A stretch of 64,000 nt of DNA. It comes from Pseudomicrostroma phylloplanum (Eukaryota > Basidiomycota > Exobasidiomycetes > Microstromatales). The notes beneath the pieces were generated by a model. It saw only the letters and a list, made by a program, of their open reading frames with translations, did no database searches and had not been told where the DNA came from. Where the stretch lies: contig BCHS01000011.1 in the NCBI GenBank assembly GCA_039545275.1, forward strand, positions 558,001 to 622,000, read 5' to 3'. Each line of letters starts with the position of its first letter. Within the stretch, counting starts at the first letter, position 1. This document shows, piece after piece, positions 1 through 10,999 of the stretch. Made by a program: the position numbers and the translations under genes.

Positions 1-493
1 TCGCAAGTCAAGGCCCAGTGCGACGATGACGAGGGTTGGCTTGCTCCTTCCATCGCGCCCCACTGCAACCATCTCACGATACCCGTTCCCAGCATCGAGC
101 CCGCGCACCACAGAGGACAGTCTCGACGTCACCTTCGTCTTCACCAGCATTTCGATCACCTCACACTTCGCACAGTACAGCATATAGCCACCTCGAAGGA
201 CCGGAGATTTTTCACCACCGCCCATCCAGGGCCCCGGGTGCATTTCTCGACAACCAAACGCCGCTGAGCATACACCAGTCGCTCCATTGTCTCTGAGTCG
301 TCGTCATCCCCCTCTTCAAGCAGGGCCACATTCTCTGCGTGAATCTATGCTACAACTCTAGCTGATAGGATTCGAGGGCAACGACGACACTCGACGATCA
401 ATCTCCACTTCCACGGCATCTGACACCTGTCACCTGTCATCTGACTCCACCCCCTTTCTCGGTCACCGCATCGCAAGAGCTTCACGTCTAGCA
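1..493. other. 5' flank of the RRM gene
   Basis: No convincing coding frame. It probably holds promoter and 5' UTR for the downstream RNA-binding protein gene. A pyrimidine-rich stretch followed by CTCTAG near 355-361 could be a 5' UTR intron acceptor, but I cannot confirm this. Confidence 0.5.
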
Positions 494-3400
494 ATGTCAT
501 CGCCGTCGGACACCTCTTTTGACTCAGGTAGAGGGTCTTTGCCGCCTTCGCAGAGGATAGAATCTGTGGCGAGTGGCGCCTCAGCAAATACCAATGGGTA
601 CCAGTCTGGCTCCGTCGCAGGTCTCGCTAGGACCGCGACAAACACCAGCGCAGGCAGTGGCAACGCAAGTTCACACTCAAGAGACAGCAGCCACAGCAAC
701 GCCTCTGCCTCTGGAAGACAGCCTGCACAATATCAGCAGCGCCCTCAGACTTCGTCCCACCTCTTCGCTGGTTCATCCGATTCCCATTCGTCCTCTTCGA
801 ACGACCGACAGGGCTTCTCTTCGTCAGCCGGTCTAGGCATCACACAACCTCTTTTATCTTCAGCAAGTGATAGGCCACCTTACGGAATGAACAGCACCGG
901 TCCTTCGATATCAGGCTCCGTGGGATCCGAACATCGCCCACCCCTCCGGGGAAGCATATCGGATGGGGTCTCAGGTGCACCGCTCCCTCCTCCCTTCTTC
1001 AGCGGCTCTACTACAAATGCTGCTGGCCAGCCAGGGAGCCAGTCGCCCTTCCAACAGCCGACGCTCATGCACTCTAGCTCAAACTCATCGCTGAATGCAG
1101 CGGCTGCGTCCATGATGCCACCCAGTCAGACTGGGCCATCAACGTACGGTCTCATCAATCCACCAGGCAGTACACCTGGAGACCCGCGAACCAGTCTCTT
1201 GGTGTCCAATCTTCCGTACAAAGTACGATGGCAGGATTTGAAGGTGAGTACAGCCCTCTTCCACACTTCGCGTATAGGCCCGCTTCGGCCGTTACTCACA
1301 CTTGCTCTTGAATTACTTGCCACAACAGGATCTCTTCCGCCGTTCTGCCGGCACTGTACTAAGGGCAGATGTATCTCTCACTCCTGACGGACGATCTCGA
1401 TGCTTTGGCTCTGTGCTTATGCGAGACCCCGAGGATGCCAGGAGGGCAAAGGAGACCTTTGATGGCTTCGAATGGATGGGCAAGAGGTTGGGTGTGATGT
1501 ACGAGGTGCAATCACAACCGGGTTACTATCCGAACTCACAGCAGCAACAGCAGCAGCAGCAGTATCCATCACAGCAGCAATATCAGCCACAGCAACAGCA
1601 GCAGTACCAGCCTCAACAACAGTCGCAAGGTTTCTCCTCTCCCCTTCCCCAGCCTGCGAGCACGGCCAAGTCCCCCGCACTTCTTCCCTTCCTGAGCTCG
1701 ACAGGCAGAGCCGACTCGGCGAGCAGCAATGCAAGCTCGCGGTCACTTCCGCTGCCTTCAAGACTGGGTGTGCCGGCCCGCTCGCCTGGAACTCCAGCGT
1801 CAGAAGCCGCTCATCACTCCAATGCCTATCAGCAAAGCGGGCTGCCACCTCTTCCGCACCTAGCTCCACCGCGTCCCGGGAGCTTCTCTGGAGCCTCCAA
1901 CGGGGGCGATCTGAGACGCCCCAGCGCTCACGACAGTCAACGCTCCTCTGTGCGCTCGCCACAACCTCCGCCTCCTCCTGCTCTTGCAACTCATCCTCCC
2001 AATGCTATCCCTACTCAGCATCAGATCGCTGTCCTGTCTGCTCAAGCAGCTCAGGCCGCCATTGCCGCTCAGCAGGCCCGAGTCGTTGCAGAGTACGGAG
2101 GCGCTCCGGATGCAAGCTACTACGGACGCACACTATTCGTGGGTAACCTGGCTTATGCTACTCAATGGCAGGATTTGAAGGATCTGTTCCGAGCAGCTGG
2201 CAACATCATGAGAGCCGACATTGCATTGGGACCGGAAGGCAGATCGCGAGGTTTTGGAACGGTTCTATTTGGCACGAAAGATGAGGCCGCAAGGGCGGTG
2301 AAGATCTTCCACGGCTATGACTACAACGGCAGGACCTTGAAAGTCCACTTCGATCGGTTCGCAAGGATGGAAGCGCCCCCTCCCGGTGTGTTGGTTCCAG
2401 CAAGAGCAGAGGATTACACCAGTGCCTTCAGTGCTGCTCAGCCGCCAAGCAACGTTGGTGCAGCGGCAGCTGGTGGACAGCGGGCAATGAGCAGCGGGCC
2501 AACTGGTGGTATGATGACCAACGGCATGTTCATGGGGCAGATGCCAGGCATGGGCCCTCAAGGAGGCTACCAACAACACGGTCAGGGACAGCAGTCTCAA
2601 TATGCCTTACCTCCGCCCTATCAGCAGCAGCAGTATCAATATCAGCAGCAGCAGCAGCAGCAGCAGTTTCAACAGCAGCAGTTTCAACAGCCACAGCCTC
2701 GCCAGCAACAATACCAACAGTATCAAAGATCGCCCCTTCCTCCTCCTCTGCCATACTTTGACGGCCATCAGGCTGCTCAGACCTGGGCAGCCCCGCCAGC
2801 TGCTGCAACCTCGACACAATCGGCTGCTCAGCTGGATGAGCCGTTCAGGAACAGCGGCGCAAGAGCAGAAGAGACTAGAAGAGAGTCACAGGCTCCCCGA
2901 GATGCTGAAGGTAAAGCATCGTCCAGTCAGGCTGGCTCATCCTCTTTACGCCCCACTCAAGCAACGTCATCGGCCTCAAACCATCCCGGCAAGATCTCTC
3001 TCCCTTCGCCACCCTCGATGTCTCGTCAGTTCAATCCCTACGCAACGAACGGCAGCTCCAATTCGCCGGTGCAATATAGGGCTCCCATGCCCATGACACC
3101 CGGGGTGCCACTCACGCCGGGAGTGCCAATGACGCCTGGCATGCCGGGCTTCTCTTTTGCCGGGATGCTTCCTCCACCTACACCTCCGACGTTTGTGCCA
3201 CCCTTCATGAATGGCGGGGCCAGCTCTGCCGCTGCTGCCATGCAGAACATGATGGCAATGACTCCTGGAGCAGGTCCTCCTACACCATGGCAGATTCCTG
3301 GAATGAGCGCCGCACCAGGGGCGCCCCTTCACCTGATGGGTGGGCAGACCACGCCAAGAGGTGTAGGTGGCGGCTTCAACCCCTTCTTTGCTGGAGTCGT

Positions 3401-4193
3401 AGGGTATAATGCCACGCTCCCGCCAACACCAGGCTGGCATCGAGGCACCGGCGGGAGGGTGCAGCAGCAGCAGCCGCAGAGGCAAGCCAGCGTCAACCAA
3501 TCCCAGGTAGAGACTGTAGCAGAGAACCAGCAAGCAGAGTCCTCTACCACCTCGGACAAGTCAGCGTCTGGCCCCGGGTCTTCGCCGGCAGCGCCAGCAG
3601 CCACAGATTCCGGCGCAGGCACCCCTGCTACTGATGTGCAGGATACTTCGGCAAGAGGGGAGGGCCAGAAGGAGGATGCAGGATCTTCGACCTCGGCAGC
3701 AGGTGTGTCGACCAAGCCGACCTCACACTTCAATATGAGCCACTCGCTGTCTACCCGAAGGGCGTCTACAAACAGTCCAGCAGTATCTCCCAGTCTGCAT
3801 GGCGTGCCTCCTGGATCCTCGAACACATCGTTTGGCTACTTTGGGTCGGTAATGGGAGGAGACAGTCTCGTCGAGAAGGAACGACGACCCTCATTGGATG
3901 CCGGCGCTTTGCGTACGCCCATGGTAGAGGTCCCGCCCAGAAGCCCTCAGGAGGGCGACTACTTCGGAGCAGCCGCCGAGGTTCCCACTGCTGCTTCCTC
4001 GTCTGCGATTGCCGAAGACGAGGGCTCAGGCGACGGCAAGGGACAGTCGCCAGGGCCCGGTCTCCGGCCTGCTTTGGAGGGTGGACGTCAGCCGAGCACA
4101 GAGGAGATGGCGAGGGCGATTGCGAAGATGAGCATCGAGGGCAAGGCGCTGCTCAAGCGTGGGACCAGTGGAGGTTCCAGCAAAGCCAGCTAG
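494..4193 (+). CDS. Two-RRM, polyglutamine-rich RNA-binding protein
   Basis: Two exons, 494-1243 and 1329-4193, joined in phase 0 across an 85-base GTGAGT...ACAG intron that splits the first RRM; predicted 1204 aa. RRM1 lies at about aa 236-315 (RNP2-like LLVSNLPY, RNP1-like RCFGSVLM). RRM2 lies at about aa 516-595 (LFVGNLAY, RGFGTVLF). Both carry WQDLKDLFR after RNP2, as in the Gbp2/Hrb1 group of fungal RRM proteins. The rest is low complexity: Ser-rich N terminus, several CAG/CAA glutamine runs (1540-1620, 2625-2720, 3464-3478) and Pro/Gly/Met-rich linkers. This suggests an mRNP-associated, phase-separating regulator of mRNA fate, which is inference. The start is the first ATG giving an open frame through the donor. 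Exact orthology (Gbp2-like or another RRM family) is not settled. Confidence 0.88.
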
Positions 4194-5242
4194 GCTATGA
4201 ACACTGGCAGACACAGGCTGCGCCGATGAAGAGACAGTGGAGGGCGGAGGGCAGCCGTCATTGATGTTGTTGGAGGCGGCGTGCGCAAGCAGTAGCGGAT
4301 CAGCAAGAAGCAAGAAGAGAAGGATGAAGGAAGGATCCGTTCCCAACCCCTCACCCTAGCCCGTCCCTAGGTCACCTCACCCCACCATTCACCTACCCCC
4401 ACCCCAGATTCTAATTTCAAAAGTTCCCCTCGTCACCAAGCATCAGGGTCACCCTTTGTTCCTTCACTTCACTTCACTTTACCTCACCAACATGTTTAGT
4501 CTACTGAGCTCTCCCCCAACGCAACCATCATAGCACACCACGACACACGACACACGACATACGCATTGCTCCTGATTTCTTTTAGGTTTCCCCCCCTCCT
4601 CCTGCCTGGCGTTTCTCGTCTCGTCTAAGTCGAAGACTAATTTACAATAGTAGCGCTTACCTCCTCCTTTTCAATTCTGTCGATGTGTGCCTTTGTGTCT
4701 GAGGCTGTGTCTGTGTCGCAAGGTCGTGTGACTCTCGTTCACTAGTCACAAGTGGGAGGGAGGATTCGAGAATTCGACAGACTTCATTTGCTTATGAGGA
4801 GAATGGACAGGCCGGGCCAAGCCAAGCTATGGCTGGCGACATGAAATACATACATGGGATGGAGACTATAATATCAGAGGCGAGAACAAGATTGAGACGA
4901 GGAGACTCCACAGAGACAGCCGAGAACAAGATTGAGACGAGGAGACTCCACAGAGACAGCCGAGAACTCGACCCGCAGTGTTGTAGAGCGAAGGCGTGGC
5001 TGTGGCCCTGGCCCTAGCAAGGCTGACAAGTGGAGGGGAATTTGAAGTATGCTTACAGAGAGAGAGGGTGAGGAATGGCCACCTTACAGGCATAGAAGTA
5101 CAAGGGCGTAGGCTTGAAGTCGATGGTCGTGATCGTTGGAGCGCCAGAATTGCTGGGCTCGTGGTGGGCATTGTCCGCAGGAGGTTGCAGCGGAGCGGTA
5201 TTGGCGTTAAGGGTCGGAGAGGCAATGTGGGTCCAGCTTGTA
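4194..5242. other. Convergent 3' intergenic region
   Basis: 3' flanks of the RRM gene (+) and the Ser-rich gene (-). I see no coding frame with protein-like composition. It contains a 40-base tandem duplication at 4881-4960 and a pyrimidine-rich tract at 4580-4670. Confidence 0.6.
4881..4960. repeat. Perfect 40-bp tandem duplication
   Basis: Bases 4881-4920 are repeated exactly at 4921-4960, followed by a further 7-base partial match (CGAGAAC). It sits in the convergent 3' region, outside recognised genes. The exactness suggests recent slippage or duplication, or an assembly artefact. Confidence 0.9.
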
Positions 5243-5971
5243 CTAGAGGCTCTTGACCCTGGCGTGACCGCTCCACTTCTTTCCCCACCCTCTGCCCAGA
5301 AGGACATCCATCGCTCTAGACCTCTCCTTCGAAGGTTCCACACCAGGAGCTGCCGCCAGAGCAGGCGGGGCAGCGGGGCGAATATAGCCTCCAGTAGCAG
5401 GCCTTGCTTTTTGGCGGGGAGGCGTGCCAGGCGAATCAAGCTTGGTCTTCTCGATGTTGTGGCGCTCCGTCTCCCACATCGAGGCGGTGTGGTCGTGAAG
5501 TCTCCTTGCGTACTCTCTCGCTGCAGCCTGACGAGGGGAGAGGGAGTAGTCGCTCTGCATCGAAGAGGACGACGAGGGCGAGGTGGCCATGTTGTAGGAG
5601 TGAGCCGAGCCGAGGTTTGCCTCCGAGGCGGAGGAAGATGAAGGGGGAGAGCTGATGGAGCTGCTCCTGGATGACGAGGCAGAGGAAGAACTACCTCCGT
5701 AGAAGACTGCGTCCTGCAGAGCTAGAGAGGGCGGGACAAAGGGCGCGCCCCCAATGGGAACGGTGCTGCTGTTGTAGAACATGGTCTGGAGTACCTGACG
5801 GTGGAGGTGATCGGTGTCGCGAGAGGAATAGGGAACAACTACTGAGGCTGGGCTCTTGAGCTGAGTCGTCCTGACCACTGCTTTACGAGGAGGTGTCACG
5901 GGAGGAGTGGGTGGCAGCAGGGACGAGGACGACGGCTGTGCAAACGTAGAGGAAGCCGTGATGGGCAACAA
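5243..5971 (-). CDS. Ser/Pro-rich hypothetical protein, 5' end unresolved
   Basis: An open minus-strand frame of about 242 codons ends in TGA at 5243. It has no ATG at its upstream edge. The first in-frame ATG is at 5782 and would give 179 aa, but the residues before it (Pro/Thr-rich, then SSRDTDHLHRQVLQ) look protein-like, so an upstream exon is likely. CCTTAG at about 5985 is a possible acceptor; I could not find a phase-compatible donor and start. Low-complexity serine runs sit in the middle. The C-terminal half has a helical segment (AAREYARRLHDHTASMWETE) and a basic tail (GRGWGKKWSGHARVKSL). I do not recognise the family. Confidence 0.55.
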   Translation of the reverse strand: MLPITASSTFAQPSSSSLLPPTPPVTPPRKAVVRTTQLKSPASVVVPYSSRDTDHLHRQVLQTMFYNSSTVPIGGAPFVPPSLALQDAVFYGGSSSSASSSRSSSISSPPSSSSASEANLGSAHSYNMATSPSSSSSMQSDYSLSPRQAAAREYARRLHDHTASMWETERHNIEKTKLDSPGTPPRQKARPATGGYIRPAAPPALAAAPGVEPSKERSRAMDVLLGRGWGKKWSGHARVKSL

Positions 5972-7161
5972 GTCGGGTGAGTGCTAAGGCAGGAGGCTGT
6001 AAAGGCAAGGCGATGCCAGTATATAAGAAGTATGTAGGCGAAGATGTAAGATATGGAAGATGTACAGAGGGCGATGAGGAGCTGATTCAGGTGTGAGTGG
6101 AGCGGGACAGGATGCCGAATTTACTTGTGTCTCTGCTTGGCCCTTTGGTTGCTTAGGGCCATGCACCCCAGCTGCCGCCGCTGCCGCCCTGCCTACTCAA
6201 GACCCCGCTGACGTCCTGTCGAGCATTATACTCGATCGGCTTGCCATTCTCCGACGGAGCGTGGCAAATTAGGCCAAGGATTCTTCCAGTCGGCCCAGTG
6301 CTGCTACAGAAACCTTGGCTTTGCTCCTCTCGACGAGCTGCCCGGGCCCTAATCAAGGCGGTCAGGTACGGCAGCAGTGCTTGCTTTGCTGGACTGCTTG
6401 CTTGTGCAGGCCACGGGCAAGAGTAATCAGAAACGGCCAAGTGCCCGGCTACGAGGGCCAAGATGCCGGCAAGTCTGTACCGCGACAGCCAAGCCGCCTG
6501 TCCTCGGCTGCGCCCGCGGCCACTTCCGTTCATCGGGACTGGCTGCCCCGTGGAGCAGAGCAAGCCAGATGACGTCGAGGCGGCCCCCTGCTGGTCCTTG
6601 GCAGGAACTGACTCGCGATGCCGGCGTCTTTCATCTTCGAGGATCGCGTGAGGGGGAGGAAAATGCAAGATACCGCTCCACTGCTGCCACAGACAAATTA
6701 GAGCTTCTTAGGCGTATGAGCCGCCTGGACATTTGAATGCCGTGCCGCTCGCAGCCACGCGTCATGAGCCTATGCGAGCGGCACAGTCCCCAGCCAGCCG
6801 CTGCGAGTCAAAGGGCCGACGGCTAGTCACTCGACTCCCTACCTCGAGGTCACCCGAAGATCTTGGCTTACAGCCGGGCCGAACAAAGGAGGCAATCAAG
6901 ACACCTCACAGCCGCGAACATTGACATCCAGCCGGAGGCCGACATTCGGACGAGGCCGAGGTAGGCCTTGAAGACGGTAGGGACGGTAGAGTCAGTAGGT
7001 GCCACTGCCACGCGGCAGAGAAGGATTCGCTTCCGTTGCCCCGCACCGCGTCTAACCCGCTACTTCCGTAAAGCCTTCCTTCCGACGGAGCAGAGCAACA
7101 CCCATAGAAGCTCACAGCATTGACCAGTACCACCAGAGACCTGACCTCTATCACGCCAACC
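5972..7161. other. Intergenic region between divergent genes
   Basis: Upstream of both the Ser-rich gene (-) and the flavoprotein gene (+). Open frames here are short and mutually overlapping and look like non-coding GC-rich sequence. A perfect 12-bp inverted repeat lies at 6742-6784. Part of 5985-6180 may hold an unseen 5' exon of the minus-strand gene. Confidence 0.5.
6742..6784. repeat. 12-bp perfect inverted repeat
   Basis: GTGCCGCTCGCA at 6742-6753 and its reverse complement TGCGAGCGGCAC at 6773-6784, separated by 19 bases that include ACGCGT. It lies about 380 bases upstream of the flavoprotein start. It could be a dimeric regulator site or a hairpin. Confidence 0.8.
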
Positions 7162-8242
7162 ATGTCATACCATCCACCCTTTGCCGAAGCACAGGCGAAA
7201 TTGCCGCCCCTCGAAGTCGATGCCTTCCAGAAGACTCAGACCCTGGACCCCAAGTGGGCTCCCGGATCAGGGCTGACCGCCTCGCACCCAGCCTCTGCCC
7301 ACTTTGCCGCGGCCGCCCGAGGCGAGGTGCCCTTTCGCGTGGTGCAACCAGGCGTGACGGACATGGAGGCCAGAATGATCTACAAGATCCTCATCGGCGC
7401 CGTTGCCCCGAGACCCGTGGCCATGGTGGGAACCGTGGGCGAGAATGGGGTGTACAATCTGGCGCCCATCAGCTTCTATCAGGTCGTCTGCTCGGACCCG
7501 CCGCTGGTTATGATTGCATTTGGTGGACCGGGATTCCATGGGACACGCAAGGATAGTGAGAGCAACATCAGGAGGACCCAAGAGTGAGTGGAATTGGCAT
7601 TCCCGGGGCGAACCCATCAAGGGCGGTGGAAATGTCTCCCTTACTGAATTACCCTCCCCCTCGTGCATTGCAGGTTCTGCATCTCCTCCTCCTCTGAGCC
7701 ATACGCAGAAGCGCTCAACTACGCCAGCATCGACTGCCCCGCCGAGGTATCCGAGTTTGCCGTCACCGGCCTCACGCCTGTTCCCGGTCGGCTGGTGAAA
7801 GCTCCTCGCATCGGCGAAGCTCCTATCTCCTTTGAGCTCACCGTGCACACCATCACCGATTTCCAGAAGGACGATGGCGTAAGGGGAGGCTGTATGGTTA
7901 TTGGGAGAGTGAGGATGATGCATATCCGCGAGGACTGCATTGAGCCTGATGGAGCCATTGATCCTAGCAAGACGTTCCCCATCAGTCGGTTCGGAGGCCT
8001 GCTCTACGGACGGTCTTTGAGGGGCTTGTGAGTGGTCAAGAGATGAGTATGAGATAGCACAGACCCTATCTCGTTAGCTGACGACCAGTCCAATACCCTT
8101 CCCACACAGCGAGCTGGAGAGGCCGGCGTACGACAAGGTCAAGGAGGATGAGAATCTCAAAAAGGCAGTCGCAGAAGGATTCAGGCAAGCGTCGAAGGCT
8201 GCTGCCGGTGGTCTGAGTCCGATCGCTGCCAAGTACCCATAG
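7162..8242 (+). CDS. Flavin reductase-like / flavoprotein oxygenase (FMN split barrel)
   Basis: Three exons, 7162-7583, 7674-8027 and 8110-8242, give 302 aa. Introns are 90 and 82 bases with GTGAGT donors. The middle carries the flavin-reductase-like (DIM6/NTAB) signature: IGAVAPRPVAMVGTVGENG, then NLAPISFYQVVCSDPP, and after the first intron EPYAEALNYASID with VSEFAVTGLTPVP. These match FMN-binding split-barrel proteins that bind flavin and often supply reduced flavin or act as small oxygenases; the substrate is not predictable. The start is the first ATG, as upstream in-frame codons lack one. The next gene on the same strand also encodes a split-barrel FMN protein, so the two may share a redox theme (inference). 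The N-terminal 60 aa are variable and have no targeting signal I can see. Confidence 0.88.
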
Positions 8243-8569
8243 AATTAATGATGCAAAATAGAAAGTCCTGTTGAACTATCAGAGCAGCTCTATGGCAGGT
8301 CTAGCTTCGCCTGGCTGCTCTCGCTATCTGTACCATAGCCTTTGCATCACACCCCTTCTCGTCGCGTGGAAGCCTTGGTCGGAAGTAGCAAGCACGCAGC
8401 CTTTCCGGAAGACGCGCCATCGAGGGGCCTCGCCGGACTGGACTGGTGGACCTGCGCCTCATGTGGAGTTGACGTCAGCGACGCTGCGTGTGCGGTGCGG
8501 GTCACCTGGCACACATCTTCTACTCACCAATACCCGCACTCTCTCCTTCTTCTCATCCTAGATCCTCGA
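8243..8569. other. Intergenic/promoter region
   Basis: Short gap between two co-directional flavoprotein genes. Pyrimidine-rich CTCTCCTTCTTCTC at about 8540-8555 precedes the next start, consistent with a transcription start region. No coding sequence seen. Confidence 0.5.
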
Positions 8570-9375
8570 ATGCTTCCTGCTCTACTACCTCGTATCAGCA
8601 CATCTATCCAGCCTCGTATCTTTGCGCAGTCTACTCGTACATTCCTTTCCTCTACCACCCACCAAACCAAGTACCAGCAACTCAGAACCATGTCATCCCA
8701 GACTCACGACCCCACCGCCCAGCAAGCCTCGGGCAACGCCTCTGACCTCACTGCTCAGCAGAAGGTCGATGGACTTATGAAGATCGTCAACGAGGTGGGC
8801 AACGCTATGCTGACCTCGCACAGCCCTGATGGCAAGCTGGCCTCTAGGTGCATGCACCCTGCTACCACCGAGGGACTTGGTAAGTGAAAGGAAGACGACG
8901 CAAAGCTTTTCGGAATTGCCAGCTTACCCAATTCTTCCTTTCCTCTTTCGTCCCTTGCTCCACACCAGTGTTCTCCTTCTTCCAGAACTCCGAGTCTGGA
9001 AAGACCGACGACATCGAGAACAACCCGGAGGTGAACGTCTCCTTCCTCAACCCCAAGGGCGACTGGGCCTCCATCTCCGGCAAGGCCAAGATCAACCAAG
9101 ACAAGGCCAAGGTGAAGAAGTACTTCAACAAGTCCCTCGAGGCTTGGTTCGATAACAAGCAGGACGGTGTACACACTGGTGATGAGAATGATCCTCGAGT
9201 GGTCATGCTGGATGTTCACCCGGATGAGATCCGATACTACTCCCAAGCTGGAACTGCTACTGCGCTCAAGGACATGGCTGTGGCTGCTTTCAGCTCTGGT
9301 GTTGCCAGCCCTGGTAAGCTAGTCATCCTCAATGGCGAGGAGCTGGCTGCCCTTTCCAAGGTGCACCAGAACTAA
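8570..9375 (+). CDS. Pyridoxamine-phosphate-oxidase-like FMN-binding stress protein (Bli-3 type)
   Basis: Two exons, 8570-8879 and 8969-9375, joined in phase 1. From the upstream ATG (8570) the product is 238 aa; from the internal ATG (8690) it is 198 aa. The core (QQKVDGLMKIVNEVGNAMLTS, LASRCMHP, VFSFFQNSESGKTDDIENNP, VNVSFLNPKGDWASISG) matches the general-stress-protein-26/Bli-3 branch of FMN split barrels. The extra N terminus from 8570 is rich in Arg, Ser and Leu with almost no acidic residues, like a mitochondrial presequence. The second ATG (ACCATGTC) begins the conserved part. Two isoforms, mitochondrial and cytosolic, are therefore plausible (inference). The enzymatic reaction in this branch is not established. 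Confidence 0.88.
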
Positions 9376-9648
9376 GAAGGAAGAGAGTAGGCAGTGCCAG
9401 CAGTGGTGGCGGGTCGATGTAGCATGTAATATCTATCATGGAATAGCATAAAAAGGAAAACCTGACCAGCGTGATGTCTGAGCTGATTCATCATAGCAGT
9501 GAATCTGATGAGAACAGTGACTCTGATGACTGGAGAAGTGATTGTGAGCTAAAAGTACATGTTTGCAGTCATGAGAGGACCCAAGCGGCCAGACGGAAGT
9601 GTCGGCAGAGATGTGCCAGCCCGTACGCAATCTACCAGGGACCAGTCT

Positions 9649-10614
9649 TCAGTTGACCTCCTTGCCCACCTGTTCGTCCCTTTGCTTCTTGCTCTCGTCG
9701 GCCCATTTGCCCAGCCCTCGTGCCCTCGCCTCGACCGCCTTCATCCCCTTGAGCATGACGTCTACATCCAGCGGTGCCCTGCCGATCTTTTCTGCCAGAA
9801 GGAACTGTCCCGTATTGGGTGTGAGGACATAGGTGAGGAGAGCAGAGGAGAGTGTCACCTCGAGCGGTGTAGGGTCCAGCAATAAGATGGGCTCCAACGA
9901 CGCTGCCTCTCCGTCTACTGTCGTACCACCGCTGCCGCCGCTCGAGGGCGGTGGAGGCGGGAGGAACACGGCCACTTCCACGCCGACGAGTCCTCCGGTA
10001 ATAGGCAGCTTCACGCCTACGCGCTCCCCTTCATCGAAGATCTTGATCTCTCCACCTTCTTCCACGGCCGCATCAGGCCTCACGTAGTCCATCAGTGCGA
10101 GAGTGCTGGCGAGGATGCATCCCTGCAGCGCATTGCCCGCACGCAGCGAGAGGCAGGTGAGGTTGATAGTGATGTTCCACACTGCCTCTCCCGCTTTCAG
10201 GCAGAGGGCCTCCCGGTCTATCAGTCCACTTCTACGCAGCGCTAGATCCAGCTGCCGTTCCAGCTCGGCAGTCGAGGCTTCTGCAGAAGGGTTGGAACGG
10301 GCAGCAGAAGAGGTGCCTTGAGCGAGGGCGGTATTGAGGTTGATCTGCACTTGCCCTTCGTATGGTCTTTCTTGGCGCGGTGGGACCAGCTCTGCATGCA
10401 CCGAGGAGAGGATGAGTGTCTTGACTGCTGGGGAGGCTGGATGGGAGAGGGTGAGGGTGGCCGTGCCTCTTTGCGTTGGCGAGTAGACTACAGAGGGTGT
10501 GAGGGGTGCAGAGGAAGTGCGGCTGTCTAGACGTAGGGCAGAAGTGGAAGCGGTGAGCAGCTGCGGGAAGAGCTGCTGAGTGAGATTGGATGGTGGAAGT
10601 AGCGACGTCGTCAT
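9649..10614 (-). CDS. Exosome complex RNase PH-like subunit Rrp45
   Basis: Single exon, 321 aa, ATG at 10614. RNase-PH-fold features fit the Rrp45/PM-Scl75 branch: an RLDSR motif near aa 29-33 (family RLDGR), SSVHAELVPPRQERPYEGQ, a KAGEAVWNITINLTCL strand, GCILASTLALMDYVRPD and LLLDPTPLE. Rrp45 is a catalytically inactive ring subunit of the nine-subunit exosome core that threads RNA to Rrp44/Rrp6 in nucleus and cytoplasm. A Gly/Ser/Pro-rich insertion (PPPPPSSGGSGGTT) interrupts the second half. The open frame extends upstream of the ATG, but that part lacks conservation. The gene is divergent from SPT7 with about 385 bases between starts. Confidence 0.85.
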   Translation of the reverse strand: MTTSLLPPSNLTQQLFPQLLTASTSALRLDSRTSSAPLTPSVVYSPTQRGTATLTLSHPASPAVKTLILSSVHAELVPPRQERPYEGQVQINLNTALAQGTSSAARSNPSAEASTAELERQLDLALRRSGLIDREALCLKAGEAVWNITINLTCLSLRAGNALQGCILASTLALMDYVRPDAAVEEGGEIKIFDEGERVGVKLPITGGLVGVEVAVFLPPPPPSSGGSGGTTVDGEAASLEPILLLDPTPLEVTLSSALLTYVLTPNTGQFLLAEKIGRAPLDVDVMLKGMKAVEARARGLGKWADESKKQRDEQVGKEVN

Positions 10615-10999
10615 GTTGAACAGTAGTGGTGGTATCGTGGTAGGCAGGTAGGCGAGGTGGTGAGTAGTCTTAAGCAGTCGACTGCTGAACGGGAAGAAGG
10701 ACCCTTGTGCCGTTCCGATCTTCCTTGGTGCCTGGGTGACGCCCCGCGCGGAAAGGGACGAGCCTCGGCAGCCGGGGGACTTGGACCACCTCAATTCAAG
10801 CAACTACTCACATCCGAGGTCACCGTACTCTTTCCTTTCACTACGTCCTTCCGCAAGTACAAGGCGGTGCGGGGTCTCGCACGTCTCTCTGTTTCTCTCT
10901 CCTTTCTCTTCTCGTCGGTTCGTAGCCTCTCTTCTCTGAGCTTTGGTGTGGTTGTCCCTTGACTGGTCGCTGGGCGCTGATGGGATCTGAGCGGTGACC
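10615..10999. promoter_or_regulatory. Divergent promoter RRP45/SPT7
   Basis: 385 bases separate the start codons of RRP45 (-) and SPT7 (+), so both promoters must lie here. Pyrimidine-rich CTTTCCTTTCACTAC and CTCTCTGTTTCTCTCTC tracts occupy 10832-10915. No clear TATA box. Confidence 0.55.

Noticed and set aside
2530..2817. Antisense open frames across the polyQ regions of the RRM gene
   Set aside because: Antisense of CAG/CAA repeats gives open Leu/Ala/Val frames automatically; these are shadows of the sense gene.
6153..6668. 171-codon minus-strand open frame
   Set aside because: No recognisable motif. It lies in a promoter-like gap and several competing frames overlap it.
9471..9560. Repeated TGATGA and CTGA motifs suggesting a C/D snoRNA downstream of the Bli-3-like gene
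   Set aside because: The motifs are tandem low-complexity copies, there is no terminal stem, and spacing does not fit boxes C, D', C' and D.
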